Assembly: GCA_015231915.1 (NCBI GenBank)
Contig: JADGAR010000034.1
Location: 1 to 39,311 of the forward strand
From: Magnetococcales bacterium
GTDB lineage: Bacteria > Pseudomonadota > Magnetococcia > Magnetococcales > Magnetaquicoccaceae
DNA: 39,311 bases
Reading direction: 5' to 3'
The position numbers and the translations under genes are program-made. The notes under the pieces were generated by a model. The model had not been told where the DNA came from. It worked only from the letters and a program-made list of their open reading frames with translations, and made no database searches. Below are positions 15,585 through 24,625 of this stretch, piece after piece. The first letter of the stretch is position 1. Each line of letters opens with the position of its first letter.

Positions 15585-16288
15585 GTTGTGCGGCTCTCCT
15601 CCTGCAGAAGTCTCAGCGCCTCGCGGGCCGCTTCCTGTTCGGCCTGCCGTTTGGTGCGTCCCGCACCCCGACCGGTCACTTGGGGGTTTACCCGGCAGGT
15701 CACCTGGAACAATCGTTCATGGGCCATGCCTCCCACCTCTTCCAGCCGATACTCCGGCAGGGCTGCGCCACGGGCCTGCAGCCACTCCTGCAAAACGGTC
15801 TTGCCATCCCTGGACGGCGCTTCCACTACCAGCCGCTCCAGGGAGGGCGTGAGGAGTCGTCGCGTCACCTGCTCCACCCCCGACCATCCCCCGTCCAGGA
15901 AGACCGCTCCCAGCACCGCCTCCAGGGAGTTGCCCAGGATGGACGGTTTTTCCCGTCCTCCGCTGCGCGTTTCGCCCCGTCCCAACCGCAGCCACTCTCC
16001 CAGCGCCAGCTCTTCCCCGATCCGGCCCAGGGCCGCCGTGTTGACCAGCATCGCGCGCAGATGGGACATCTCTCCTTCCATCTCCTCCGGAAAGCGGTGA
16101 TACAGCAGTTGCGCCACCGCCAGATTCAAGACCGCGTCCCCCAGGAACTCCAGCCGTTCGTTGTGGGCCAGAATCCCGTCCTGGGCCACCGAGCGATGGG
16201 TCAACGCCAGTTGCAGCAAGGCGATCTCCCCGAACGCATAATCCAGCGCCTCCTTCGACCAGCGCGCGAGGGCATCGGTTTCCGTCAT
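15581..16288 (-). CDS. rnc: Ribonuclease III
   Basis: Double-strand-specific endonuclease for rRNA and mRNA processing. The 235-residue protein begins with a helical domain whose signature NERLEFLGDAVLNLAVA holds the catalytic Glu/Asp residues. The second acidic set is in SILGNSLEAVLGAVFLDGGW. The C-terminal double-stranded RNA-binding domain includes DGKTVLQEWLQARG and ends with a KRQAEQEAAREAL helix. It sits between the DUF4845 gene and era, as usual. Confidence 0.95.
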   Translation of the reverse strand: MTETDALARWSKEALDYAFGEIALLQLALTHRSVAQDGILAHNERLEFLGDAVLNLAVAQLLYHRFPEEMEGEMSHLRAMLVNTAALGRIGEELALGEWLRLGRGETRSGGREKPSILGNSLEAVLGAVFLDGGWSGVEQVTRRLLTPSLERLVVEAPSRDGKTVLQEWLQARGAALPEYRLEEVGGMAHERLFQVTCRVNPQVTGRGAGRTKRQAEQEAAREALRLLQEESRTT

Positions 16289-16291
16289 GAC

Positions 16292-16675
16292 TCAGGAGTC
16301 CGCCCGGTAGGTCAGGATCAGTTCCTCGTGCCCCGGGATGCGAAACTCCCGGTCTCCCATGGGCAGCATGATCGGGATGCGCACGTCCACCTCCACCCGA
16401 TACCCCTTGGGGGTTTTGGTCAGGGTGAGATCGTCCCTGGAGAGCCTGGAGCGATGCAGTTCGTAATCGATGCGTCGCCGCACCTCCTCGATGGGCAGTT
16501 TGGCGTACTCCCCCACCACCCGGTTCGCCAGATCCCGCAACAGGAAGTAATCGTACATTTTTGGCCCGGCATTGGTCGCCACCGACATCCCCAGGCCAAG
16601 AACCGCGAAGATGACGATCACCTTCAACAAGAAATTGCCCGCCTCGGGATGGCCGATATCCGGTCTCTCGTTCAT
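16292..16675 (-). CDS. DUF4845 family membrane protein
   Basis: A 127-residue protein with one N-terminal transmembrane helix (FLLKVIVIFAVLGLGMSVA) and an extracytoplasmic domain ending VDVRIPIMLPMGDREFRIPG. DUF4845 genes commonly lie between lepB and rnc in proteobacteria, as here. Function is unknown; a pilin-like N-terminal helix has been suggested for the family. I start at ATG 16675, with GGGAGG about ten bases upstream; an ATG at 16699 would add an eight-residue basic extension. Confidence 0.85.
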   Translation of the reverse strand: MNERPDIGHPEAGNFLLKVIVIFAVLGLGMSVATNAGPKMYDYFLLRDLANRVVGEYAKLPIEEVRRRIDYELHRSRLSRDDLTLTKTPKGYRVEVDVRIPIMLPMGDREFRIPGHEELILTYRADS

Positions 16676-16705
16676 GGGGTCTCTCCTCCCTCGATGCATG
16701 AGTTG

Positions 16706-17578
16706 CTAGCGAATCGCCTGTCCAAGCCGCTCCCAGCGGGGTTTTCCGGCTGTCCGGTCCCAGGACCAGAACAACGCCACCGCCCGACCCACCAGCCGGT
16801 AGGCCGGCACGTATCCCCAGAAGCGGCTGTCGTTGCTGTTGTCACGGTTGTCTCCCAGCACGAAGTAGTGCTCCGGCGGCACCACATCCTCGAAGATCGG
16901 ATCCGGACCGGTGTACCCGCGCACCAGGATGGCATGGGGTGTGGCGCCCAACGTCTCGAGCAGGCGCTGGGACTCCACCTCCTGCTCGTACTCGTTGTAG
17001 TAGTGAAAGACCCCGTCCGGACGATAGGCCACCGGCTCGCCATTGACGAACAGCCGTTTCTCCCGATAGAGGATCCGGTCTCCGGGCAGGCCGACGATCC
17101 GTTTGATGTAATCCTTCGTCGGGTCCTTGGGGTATTCGAACACCGCGATGTCCCCCCGGTGGGGCGGGTCGGACATGCCGATCCTCTGGTGCGTGAAGGG
17201 CATCCGGTAGCCGTAGGCGAATTTGTTCACGAACAGATAATCCCCCACCAGCAACGTCGGGATCATCGATCCGGAGGGAATCTTGAACGGCTCCACCATG
17301 AAGGTGCGTACCAGGAACGCGATCCCCACCGCCATGGCGATGGCCTCGTAGTATTCGGCGACCACGCTGCCGCCCGCCAGGAATTTCCGTCCGCCGATCA
17401 GCAGGTAGAGTCCGAGCAGCAGCAGCCCCCCGGCCACCGGCACCCCCCAGGATTGGAACATCGTATCCGGGATGGTCACCCCCATGGAGATGGCATTGCC
17501 CAGCACGAAGACCCCGGCAATCAGAAAGAGAATGCCGTGCCAGATGTTTTTACCGCGTCCCGACAACCAATTCAACAC
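16706..17578 (-). CDS. lepB: Signal peptidase I
   Basis: Inner-membrane serine-lysine protease that removes signal peptides. The 290-residue protein has two hydrophobic segments at the N-terminus (about residues 13-35 and 46-63) and a further one before the catalytic region. The catalytic Ser lies in IPSGSMIPTLLVGDY near residue 103. The Lys lies in DYIKRIVGLPGDRI near residue 157. The box III region HYFVLGDNRDNSNDSRFWG is intact. The length is in the usual range for the E. coli-like class. Confidence 0.94.
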   Translation of the reverse strand: MLNWLSGRGKNIWHGILFLIAGVFVLGNAISMGVTIPDTMFQSWGVPVAGGLLLLGLYLLIGGRKFLAGGSVVAEYYEAIAMAVGIAFLVRTFMVEPFKIPSGSMIPTLLVGDYLFVNKFAYGYRMPFTHQRIGMSDPPHRGDIAVFEYPKDPTKDYIKRIVGLPGDRILYREKRLFVNGEPVAYRPDGVFHYYNEYEQEVESQRLLETLGATPHAILVRGYTGPDPIFEDVVPPEHYFVLGDNRDNSNDSRFWGYVPAYRLVGRAVALFWSWDRTAGKPRWERLGQAIR

Positions 17579-17590
17579 GTGCGCGCTCCC

Positions 17591-19402
17591 TTATTCCACC
17601 TTCAGCACCGCCAGGAAGGCCTCCTGGGGGATCTCCACTCTGCCGATCTGTTTCATGCGTTTTTTGCCGGCCTTCTGTTTTTCCAGCAGTTTGCGTTTGC
17701 GGGTGATGTCGCCGCCGTAGCATTTGGCGGTCACGTTCTTGCGCAGCGCCTGGACCGTCTCCCGTGCCACGACTTTGGAGCCGATGGCCGCCTGGATGGC
17801 CACCTCGAACATCTGCCGGTGGATGATCTCCCGCATCCGTTTGACCAGATCGCGGCCTCTGGTCATGCTCTTTTCCCGGTGGACGATCACGGAGAGGGCG
17901 TCCACCGGTTCGCCGTTGATCAGGATGTCCAGTTTCACCAACTCCCCGTGGCGGTATTCGAGGAACTCGTAATCCAGCGAGGCGTAGCCGCGCGACAGGG
18001 ATTTGAGCTTGTCGAAAAAGTCCAATGCCACTTCGTTCAGGGGCAGCTCGTAACGGAGCATGGCCCGGGAATCGGAGATGTAGTGGATGTCTCGCTGCAA
18101 ACCTCGCCGGTCGGTGCAAAGCTGCATCAGAGGGCCGACGTACTCGGGCGGGGTGAGGATCGATGCGAGGATGAAGGGTTCCTCGATATGATCCAGCTTG
18201 TTCGGCGCGGGCAGGGCCGAGGGGTTGTGGACCTCCTCCATGGCGCCGTCCGTGAGGAAGGCGCGATAGACCACGGTGGGCGCTGTGGTGACCAGATCGA
18301 GTCCGAACTCCCGTTCCAGGCGTTCCTGGACGATCTCCATGTGGAGCATGCCCAGGAAACCGCAGCGCATGCCGAACCCCAGGGCCGGGGAACTCTCGGT
18401 CTCGAAGACGATGGAGGCGTCGTTGAGGGAGAGTTTTTCCAGGGATTCCTTGAGCAGCACGAAGTCCGAGGCGGAGGTGGGATACAGTCCGGCGAAGACC
18501 AGGGGTTTGATCTCCTTGAAACCGGGCAACCGTTCGGTCGCCGGGTTGCCTGCGTCGGTGATGGTATCGCCCACCCTGGCCTGGGAGACCTCCTTGATGC
18601 CTGCCACCAGCCAGCCGACCTCGCCGGCGCCCAGGGAGGCCACCGGGGTCAGGCGTGGGGTGAAGACGCCCACCTGATCCAGGGGGGACTCCAGGCCGGA
18701 GCTCATGAAACGGATGCGCCGGGTGCGGTTGGCGGGTTCCGTGGAGAGCCGGCCATCGACGATGCGCACCAGAGAGACCACGCCGAGGAAGTTATCATAC
18801 CAGGAGTCCACGATCAACGCCCGCAGGGGGGCGTTGGGGTTGCCTTTGGGCGGCGGGATGCGGGTGGTGACCGCTTCCAGGATCTCCGCGACGCCGATGC
18901 CGGACTTGGCCGAGGCGAGGATGGCGTCCGAGGCGTCCAGGCCGATGACATCCTCGATCTGTTTGCGCACCGCTTCGGGGTTGGCAGAGGGGAGGTCGAT
19001 CTTGTTGAGGACCGGGATGACGGCCAGGTCGTGATCCAGGGCCATGTAGACGTTGGCGAGGGTTTGCGCCTCGACCCCTTGCGCCGCGTCCACCACCAGC
19101 AGCACCCCTTCGCAGGCCGCCAGGGAGCGGGAGACCTCGTAGGAGAAGTCCACGTGGCCCGGGGTATCGATGAAGTTGAAGATGTAGGTGCGTCCGTCTC
19201 TGGCCTGATATTTCAGGCGCATGGACTGGGCCTTGATGGTGATGCCGCGTTCCCGCTCCAGGTCCATGCTGTCGAGGACCTGGGCAGTCATGTCACGGGC
19301 ATCCATGGCACCGGTGAGTTCGATGAGCCGATCCGCCAGGGTGCTTTTCCCGTGGTCGATATGGGCGATGATGGAAAAATTGCGAATAGAGTCCAGGGAC
19401 AT
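17591..19402 (-). CDS. lepA: Elongation factor 4 (LepA)
   Basis: Ribosomal back-translocase GTPase, 603 residues, as usual for EF4. Features in order are [16 protein letters not shown] (G1), [20 protein letters not shown] (G3) and NKIDLPSA (G4). Domains III-V follow, with a unique C-terminal domain ending [18 protein letters not shown]. It is the first gene of the run to lepB, with a 12-base gap. Upstream of it lies fliX in the same direction. Confidence 0.95.
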   Translation of the reverse strand: MSLDSIRNFSIIAHIDHGKSTLADRLIELTGAMDARDMTAQVLDSMDLERERGITIKAQSMRLKYQARDGRTYIFNFIDTPGHVDFSYEVSRSLAACEGVLLVVDAAQGVEAQTLANVYMALDHDLAVIPVLNKIDLPSANPEAVRKQIEDVIGLDASDAILASAKSGIGVAEILEAVTTRIPPPKGNPNAPLRALIVDSWYDNFLGVVSLVRIVDGRLSTEPANRTRRIRFMSSGLESPLDQVGVFTPRLTPVASLGAGEVGWLVAGIKEVSQARVGDTITDAGNPATERLPGFKEIKPLVFAGLYPTSASDFVLLKESLEKLSLNDASIVFETESSPALGFGMRCGFLGMLHMEIVQERLEREFGLDLVTTAPTVVYRAFLTDGAMEEVHNPSALPAPNKLDHIEEPFILASILTPPEYVGPLMQLCTDRRGLQRDIHYISDSRAMLRYELPLNEVALDFFDKLKSLSRGYASLDYEFLEYRHGELVKLDILINGEPVDALSVIVHREKSMTRGRDLVKRMREIIHRQMFEVAIQAAIGSKVVARETVQALRKNVTAKCYGGDITRKRKLLEKQKAGKKRMKQIGRVEIPQEAFLAVLKVE

Positions 19403-19486
19403 GCGAAACCAGGGGAGCGATAGATTGGAGAGGGCGCCAACCCCGAAGCCGGGGTCGCGTCTCCCACGGTCTTTGGAAGACGCCCC
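19403..19486 (-). other. Intergenic gap with two short hairpins between fliX and lepA
   Basis: In the direction of transcription, GCGTCT/AGACGC (6-bp arms, about 15-base loop) is followed by ACCCCG-GCTT-CGGGGT. Neither has a following T-tract. They could be weak factor-dependent terminators or leader structures before lepA. Confidence 0.35.
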
Positions 19487-19939
19487 CTATTTATAATCCC
19501 CTCGATCCGTTTTCGCCAGTTCCACTGTTGCCAAAACCGCAGTGCGGTGCAACAAGTCGCGTTCGTGACCGTTTTCCGGGGCGGTCGAGAGGGAGTGCAG
19601 GGCCTGATCGCGGGTTTCGCGCAGCCGTTTGCGGGTTTCGTCCGGCTCCACCAGTTCGTCGTTGATCAGGTCGCGGCCCAGTGCCTCCAGTGAGTCCAGC
19701 AGGTCGGTGGCCTGTTCCGTCTGCTGACGGCGCTGGTAGGGGGTGGGAGCGCGTTCCGCCGTACTGACCGCGCCGGCGGAGAGGGTCGCCAGCAGGGGGA
19801 TGGTCTCCTGGATCCCGGTGAGGGCCGCCAGAGACTTGGAAAAATTTGCCCCGTCCAAAGACTGGGCGGAATGTTTTGCCTGAGCGGCCGCCGAGCGAGC
19901 CAGGGTCTTGCCACTCTTTTCCAGGCGACGAACGGTCAT
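19487..19939 (-). CDS. fliX: FliX-like flagellar assembly regulator
   Basis: A 150-residue protein whose pattern resembles FliX, which in Caulobacter couples early flagellar assembly to activation of FlbD and sigma54 class III genes. Similar features are a low-complexity Ala/Ser-rich N-terminus and the helical stretch YQRRQQTEQATDLLDSLEAL. The C-terminal end RTAVLATVELAKTD matches the conserved VELAK signature. I recognise the pattern by memory and have not aligned it. The start at 19939 is chosen because GGGAG lies eight bases upstream; an ATG at 20026 would add 29 residues. No other flagellar gene is in the window. Confidence 0.62.
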   Translation of the reverse strand: MTVRRLEKSGKTLARSAAAQAKHSAQSLDGANFSKSLAALTGIQETIPLLATLSAGAVSTAERAPTPYQRRQQTEQATDLLDSLEALGRDLINDELVEPDETRKRLRETRDQALHSLSTAPENGHERDLLHRTAVLATVELAKTDRGDYK

Positions 19940-20025
19940 GCGGTATTCTCCCGGTGACAAAGTGATGGACGAAACAAACACGGGGATCTTTTTGCCTAGT
20001 AGTCTACCCGATATTGTCCTACCCA

Positions 20026-20041
20026 TACAAGCCGCATGCCA
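20026..20041 (-). promoter_or_regulatory. Possible sigma54-type promoter for fliX
   Basis: On the minus strand, TGGCATG, four bases, then TTGTA resembles TGGCACG-N4-TTGCW with T for C at the -12 GC. It lies about 75 bases before the predicted transcription start to ATG distance (ATG at 19939). FliX biology makes a sigma54 link attractive, but the -12 mismatch weakens it. Confidence 0.3.
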
Positions 20042-20050
20042 AGGAATTCG

Positions 20051-22456
20051 TCACTCCTGACGTTGGTCTTTTTCCCGCGCGGCTCTTGATTTTACGAAAC
20101 GTAGCAGATCCCGTGCCATGTCGGCTCCGCGCTGATAGCGTTGTTCGGGATCCTTGCGCAATGCCGCGACCAGCACGCCGGCCAGTTCGGGCGGGATGTC
20201 CGACCGGAAATCCGCGCGGGTGGGGGAGAGCGGGGAGAGAATGCGCTGGCGCAGTTCCTCGGGATCATCCTCCCGGAACGGGGGTTGCCCGGTGAGCAGG
20301 TGCATGAAAATGGCGCCCAGGGCGTAGAGGTCGCTGCGCGGATCGTCGATGTGTTCGTTCACCGCCTCGGGGGCGGAGTAGGGGGAGAGTCCGCTGCCTG
20401 CCGGATGGCGTCCCAGGAAGCGGGCGACGCCGAAATCCCGGATCTTGAGCACGCGTCCTTCGGGATCGAAAATCAGCTCCCGTGGTCCGAGATTGCCATG
20501 GGTGACTCCCTGCTGATGGACGTAATCCAGGGCCAGGGCGGCCTGGATCATGGCATGCAGGAGCAGGGGCAAAGGCATGGGGTTGTCCGGGGAGAGGTAG
20601 CGGTCCATGGCGTGTCGTGGCGAAAAGGACTCCATCGCCACGATGAAGAGCCTGGCAATCTGGCTGGCGTCCAGAACGGCGACCACGCCGCGATGGTGGA
20701 GGCCGCGCAGGATGGTCAGGTCCCGTTCCCAGAGGCGGGCCAGGGCGATCTCCGTTGCATTGGTGGACGGCCCGCGTGGCATGACGCGCAGGAGGACCGG
20801 TTCTTCCCGTTCCCGATGATGGGCCAGGAACAAGGCGCCCAAGGCATCGCTGGCCACCTCTTCGGTGACGCGGCAGGGTCCCAGTTCCGTGGGCAGGCGA
20901 TCCAGGATGCCGGCGGGGGTCTCTTCTTCCTGGTCGGCCATGCGCATGGCGTTCTGGAGTCGTTCCTGGAGATGGGGGAAATGCGCGTCGTATTTGGTCA
21001 TGCGCAGGTAGACCTGGGTGGCCTCGGCGAAGCGGCGCGCCCTTTCGAAATCCAGGGCGAGGCGGTCGAGGATGTGCATCATGTCGGCGTCCATGGGGCA
21101 AAGCAGGAATTTTTCCCAGGCCATGGCCCCTTTCCCCTGCCCCTGGAATGCCAGTCCCAGCATCCGGTTGTTTTCCGCGATGGTCATGTGCTGGAAGGAG
21201 CGGTGGGGCCGGTGGAAGAGCGCCTGCTTGACGATGACCAGCAATAAAAAGCCGCTCGCCAGCAAGGCTGCCGGTCCCATCATCGGCACCCAGAATCCCC
21301 GGTGGGTCATGAAGCGGAAATGAAACAGCAGGATCACGCCCAGCGGGAGCAGCAGCAGCACGGACAGCCCCAGGATGCCGGGGAGGGTCCTGGGCTGGGA
21401 GGAGGGCAGGGCGAACAACAGGAGCACACCGGCCACCAGGTAGAGCAGGTAGCGGACCGTGCCGGCCCAGGAGGGGATGACGATGGGATCCCGGTTGAGA
21501 ATGGCGGCCACGGCGTGGGCCTGGATCTCCAGGGGGGTCATGGCGCGTCCGCCCGGCGTGACGAGGGGGGGGGCGAGCATGGGCGAGGTCAACCCCACCA
21601 GGGCGATCCTGCCGCGCAGGCGGTCGGAGGGGATGTTGCCTGCCAGGATCTCGTGCATGGGATAGGTGGCGAATTCCGCATGCCCATCCGCAGGGGAGGG
21701 GAATTGCGGCAGCATTGCCCAGTGTTTCCAGGTGCGCAGTTCCGTTTCTCCCAGGTCGAGGCCGCCATCGGGATGGAGGCGGATCCATTTCTTGTCCAGT
21801 TTTTGAAAATGGGCGACCACCGCCAGGGCCAGGGAGGGCAGGATGATGTCACGGTATTGGACGACCAGGGGAACGGAACGCATCGTGGGGTCGGCGGCAG
21901 CGGGGGGCAGGGCGACGCCGATGCGGGCCGCCCCGGAGCCGAGGGACTCTTCGGGGAGGCGGATGTCGGGGACGGTCATGGGTTGGAGTTTCTCGCCCAC
22001 ACCCCCGTCCAGGGCGGGGATGGCCGCCTCGAGCAGATAGGGGGGGGGCTTGCGGGGCGCCGGATGCGCCGGGCCGTCCCGGTGGGGGGGCAGACCCAGG
22101 ACCACGTTGCCGTTGGCGCGCAGCGCCCTGGAGAGAGGACCGGGCTGGGCATCGGGAGGCAGGGCGGGCAGGGGAAAGGTGAAGCCGATCACCTTGGCGC
22201 CGTTTTGGTTCAGGATCTCCAGCAGTCGGACGAAGGGGAGTTCGTTCCATGGCCAGGGTCCCTGGCGGGCGATGGAGGTTTCGTCGATGGTGATCAGGAC
22301 GATGCGGGCTTCCGGGGGACGGTGGGTGGCCGTCATCGCGCGGTCGTAGGCCATCCATTCCAGCGCCTGGATGGGCGGGAAGCGATCCGCGACGAGAAAA
22401 AACAAGATCAAAAGCAACGCCAGAAAACGGTCGTTGCCGTAAAGGAAACGGTTCAT
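20051..22456 (-). CDS. CHASE2-domain receptor with C-terminal Ser/Thr kinase-like (pseudokinase) domain
   Basis: An 801-residue membrane receptor. Architecture in order: a transmembrane helix near residues 11-24, then a periplasmic CHASE2 sensor to about residue 320 (VLITIDETSI, the later IALVGLTSPM and ALEIQAHAVA-like segment). Three transmembrane helices lie at about 330-430, then a helical TPR-like stretch to about 510 and a protein-kinase fold to the end. The kinase domain keeps DFG (IRDFGVARFL) and the APE-like SAPEAV. It lacks a Gly-rich loop, has Arg where the ATP-anchoring Lys belongs (PVLLRVM), and has HGNLGPREL in place of HRDLKPEN. The catalytic Asp, Lys and Asn are therefore all replaced. 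It may sense a periplasmic signal and pass it on by binding rather than phosphorylation. Confidence 0.85.
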   Translation of the reverse strand: MNRFLYGNDRFLALLLILFFLVADRFPPIQALEWMAYDRAMTATHRPPEARIVLITIDETSIARQGPWPWNELPFVRLLEILNQNGAKVIGFTFPLPALPPDAQPGPLSRALRANGNVVLGLPPHRDGPAHPAPRKPPPYLLEAAIPALDGGVGEKLQPMTVPDIRLPEESLGSGAARIGVALPPAAADPTMRSVPLVVQYRDIILPSLALAVVAHFQKLDKKWIRLHPDGGLDLGETELRTWKHWAMLPQFPSPADGHAEFATYPMHEILAGNIPSDRLRGRIALVGLTSPMLAPPLVTPGGRAMTPLEIQAHAVAAILNRDPIVIPSWAGTVRYLLYLVAGVLLLFALPSSQPRTLPGILGLSVLLLLPLGVILLFHFRFMTHRGFWVPMMGPAALLASGFLLLVIVKQALFHRPHRSFQHMTIAENNRMLGLAFQGQGKGAMAWEKFLLCPMDADMMHILDRLALDFERARRFAEATQVYLRMTKYDAHFPHLQERLQNAMRMADQEEETPAGILDRLPTELGPCRVTEEVASDALGALFLAHHREREEPVLLRVMPRGPSTNATEIALARLWERDLTILRGLHHRGVVAVLDASQIARLFIVAMESFSPRHAMDRYLSPDNPMPLPLLLHAMIQAALALDYVHQQGVTHGNLGPRELIFDPEGRVLKIRDFGVARFLGRHPAGSGLSPYSAPEAVNEHIDDPRSDLYALGAIFMHLLTGQPPFREDDPEELRQRILSPLSPTRADFRSDIPPELAGVLVAALRKDPEQRYQRGADMARDLLRFVKSRAAREKDQRQE

Positions 22457-22505
22457 TCGGAGCGCAAGGTGAGGCAGCGAGGATCGACGGATGCAAGATT
22501 ATCGG

Positions 22506-22534
22506 ATGATAACCCAATCCGGCAAAGATGACAA
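22506..22534 (-). promoter_or_regulatory. Sigma70-like promoter for the CHASE2 receptor
   Basis: On the minus strand, TTGTCA (22534-22529), a 17-base spacer and TATCAT (22511-22506) match both elements at 5/6. Predicted transcription starts near 22499, about 43 bases before the ATG at 22456. Confidence 0.6.
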
Positions 22535-22602
22535 TCCCGCCAGGGAACCGGAGGGGATTTTTTTATCAACAATTTTGCTGTGTTAAAAAACGCTCTCCAA
22601 TG

Positions 22603-23862
22603 TCATTCGTACAGTTTGGGGTTGGTGAGGAACTCCAGGGGATTGACGCGCCATTTTTCGTGGTCCTCGTAGGCCTTGATGATGTAACCGGAGGCGGTGT
22701 CGCCCTGATAGGTCAGCAGGTTGACCTCCTTGGGTTCCAGGCGCTGACCGGTCTTGCCGTTGATGATGATCTTCACCATCGGGTGGAGGAGGCTTTCGCT
22801 GTTGGGCAGGATCACCACCCCCAGCAGGCCGTTTTCCAGACGCACCAGTGTTCCCATGGGGTAGATGCCCACACACTGGACGAATTTCTGATACAACTCG
22901 CTGCTGAAATGGAAGCGGCTCCACTCCAGCATGCGTTTGAGGGCTACGTGCGGGGCGTTTCCCTTGTGATAGCAGCGATCCGAGGTGATGGCGTCGTAGA
23001 CATCGACGATCGCCGCCATCTGGCCGAACTGGTTGATTTCACTCCCTTTCAGTCCCTGGGGGTAGCCGGAGCCGTCGTGGCGTTCGTGATGCTGGGCGGC
23101 CACGTGCATGCTCACCTCGGCGATGCCTGGGGTCTCGGAGAGGATTTTGCGGCTGAAGACCACATGCTTTTTCATGATGGCGAACTCTTCGTCGGAGAGC
23201 TTGCCGGGCTTGTTGAGGATCGCCTCCGGGGTGCGCATTTTGCCGATGTCGTGCAGCATCCCTCCCACCCCCACGTTGATGATCTCCTCTTCTTCCATGC
23301 CCAGGGTCCGGCAGAACGACATCAGAAAGACCCCCACGTTCACCGAATGCATGAAGGTGTACTCGTCTTTTTGCTTGATCAGGCTCAGGGAGAGCAGGGC
23401 GTCCGGGTTGCGGAACATGGAATCGGCCATGTTGCGCACCGCGTCCTTCACCGGGGTGAGGGTCACCTGTTTGCCCAGACGGGCATCTTCCAGCACGGAA
23501 CCCACCAGGGAGCGGGCCTGGGCCTTGACCTTGGCGGCCTGCTGCAGCTCTTTTTCCATGGGGACGACGACTTCCTTGTCCTCCTCATCGTCCCCCAGTT
23601 CCCGCAACTGGGCCTCCAGCATGGCTTGCACCTCGGCGGCGCTGGGGGCCTCTTCCACGTCCTTGCCGCGCGCGGTGTCGATGTAGACCTCGCGGATGCC
23701 GTGGGCGAGCACCGCCTGGGCCTCTTCGTCGGTGCGCAGCAGGCGCGGACCCCGGAAGGCGTTCGGGTCCCGGTCCCGGCAGCAGGGGTCTTTCCAGTCG
23801 TGGTTGAAGTCGTGTACATACATCCCGGCTGTCAGAATGTCGGTGGACACCCGTTTGATCAT
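22603..23862 (-). CDS. HD-GYP domain c-di-GMP phosphodiesterase
   Basis: A 419-residue cytoplasmic protein predicted to hydrolyse cyclic di-GMP. The N-terminal part resembles DUF3391 (MIKRVSTDILTAGMYVHDF), often found before HD-GYP. The HD-GYP domain (about residues 165-340) is complete: YTFMHSVNVGVF, the HD pair in GGMLHDIGKMRT, KKHVVFSRKIL, HHERHDGSGYPQGLKG with the GYP motif, and the ITSDRCYHK region. No receiver domain is fused, so the input is unknown. It could be regulated through its N-terminus. The start at 23862 overlaps the stop of the upstream siroheme-synthase gene by four bases (ATGA). Confidence 0.9.
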   Translation of the reverse strand: MIKRVSTDILTAGMYVHDFNHDWKDPCCRDRDPNAFRGPRLLRTDEEAQAVLAHGIREVYIDTARGKDVEEAPSAAEVQAMLEAQLRELGDDEEDKEVVVPMEKELQQAAKVKAQARSLVGSVLEDARLGKQVTLTPVKDAVRNMADSMFRNPDALLSLSLIKQKDEYTFMHSVNVGVFLMSFCRTLGMEEEEIINVGVGGMLHDIGKMRTPEAILNKPGKLSDEEFAIMKKHVVFSRKILSETPGIAEVSMHVAAQHHERHDGSGYPQGLKGSEINQFGQMAAIVDVYDAITSDRCYHKGNAPHVALKRMLEWSRFHFSSELYQKFVQCVGIYPMGTLVRLENGLLGVVILPNSESLLHPMVKIIINGKTGQRLEPKEVNLLTYQGDTASGYIIKAYEDHEKWRVNPLEFLTNPKLYE

Positions 23863-24512
23863 GGTTTTTCCTCCCAGTCTTTGCCTTCCCGCGCCAGTGC
23901 CGTCCGGACCATGGCCTCGGCGCCCGCCTCGTCGCCCGCCAGGTAGCGCTCCGCCAAACCATCGTTAAGCAGATTATGCCAGAATCTCGCCCGTGCCACC
24001 AGACCGCCCGGCACCCCCTTGCGCCATTCCGCCAGTCGTTCCGCCAGTCCGCCGATGCCCATCGGCAGCCACTCCCCGATGCGTCGGCGCAAATACCCCG
24101 CCAACGCCGGTGACCGCCCCCCTGTGGAAATGGCCACGGTCACCGGCGGTCGTTCCACCACCGCCGGCCAGACGAAGGTGCAGTAGCGCGGTCGGTCCAC
24201 CACGTTCAGCCATATCCCGCGCGCCATTGCTGCCGCATGGATCGCGGCGTTGACCTCCTCGTCGGTCAAAGCGCTCACCGCCAGCCAGACGCCGTCCAGA
24301 TGGTCGGGGCGGAAGCGCTCCGCCAGCCAGCGCAACCGGCCTGCCTGGGCCTCTGCGAGCAGAAATCCCGTCAGTTCCGGGGCCACGACGGTCATGCGCG
24401 CCCCGGCCCGCAGCAGGGCGGCTCCCTTGGCCCTGGCCTCCTCGCCATCGCCCACCAGCAGGCACTCCCGCTCCTGCACTTGCAGGAACACGGGGATCCA
24501 GATTCCATCCAT
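23859..24512 (-). CDS. Precorrin-2 dehydrogenase / sirohydrochlorin ferrochelatase (CysG N-terminal type)
   Basis: NAD-dependent enzyme that oxidises precorrin-2 to sirohydrochlorin, with possible iron insertion, on the siroheme route. The 217-residue protein has a Rossmann fold (CLLVGDGEEARAKGAALLRAG), the VSALTDEEVNAAIHAAA region, NVVDRPRYCTFVWPAVVERPP and the family TVAISTGGRSPALAGYLRRRI. It is the CysG N-terminal half without the methyltransferase half. It is translationally coupled to the HD-GYP gene downstream. It diverges from the DUF2249 gene. Confidence 0.88.
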   Translation of the reverse strand: MDGIWIPVFLQVQERECLLVGDGEEARAKGAALLRAGARMTVVAPELTGFLLAEAQAGRLRWLAERFRPDHLDGVWLAVSALTDEEVNAAIHAAAMARGIWLNVVDRPRYCTFVWPAVVERPPVTVAISTGGRSPALAGYLRRRIGEWLPMGIGGLAERLAEWRKGVPGGLVARARFWHNLLNDGLAERYLAGDEAGAEAMVRTALAREGKDWEEKP

Positions 24513-24625
24513 TGCGGTCCATCCTTAAAAATCGTATCAAAGGATCGTGACTTGTATTGAGTTGAGGGATAATCTTGTCACAAGCGCGTTTTTCCCGCAA
24601 AGGGGCATGCTCGAAACAGGTGACC

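Noticed and set aside
15680-19423. A very long open frame on the plus strand (1247 codons)
   Set aside because: It is antisense to rnc, lepB and lepA, whose motifs are complete. Its product is rich in His, Gln and Gly and has no family features; this is a GC-rich shadow.
22560-22600. AT-rich imperfect stem near the HD-GYP stop as a terminator
   Set aside because: Pairing is poor (TTTTTTATCAACA against TGTGTTAAAAAA) and no GC-rich stem precedes the T-run.
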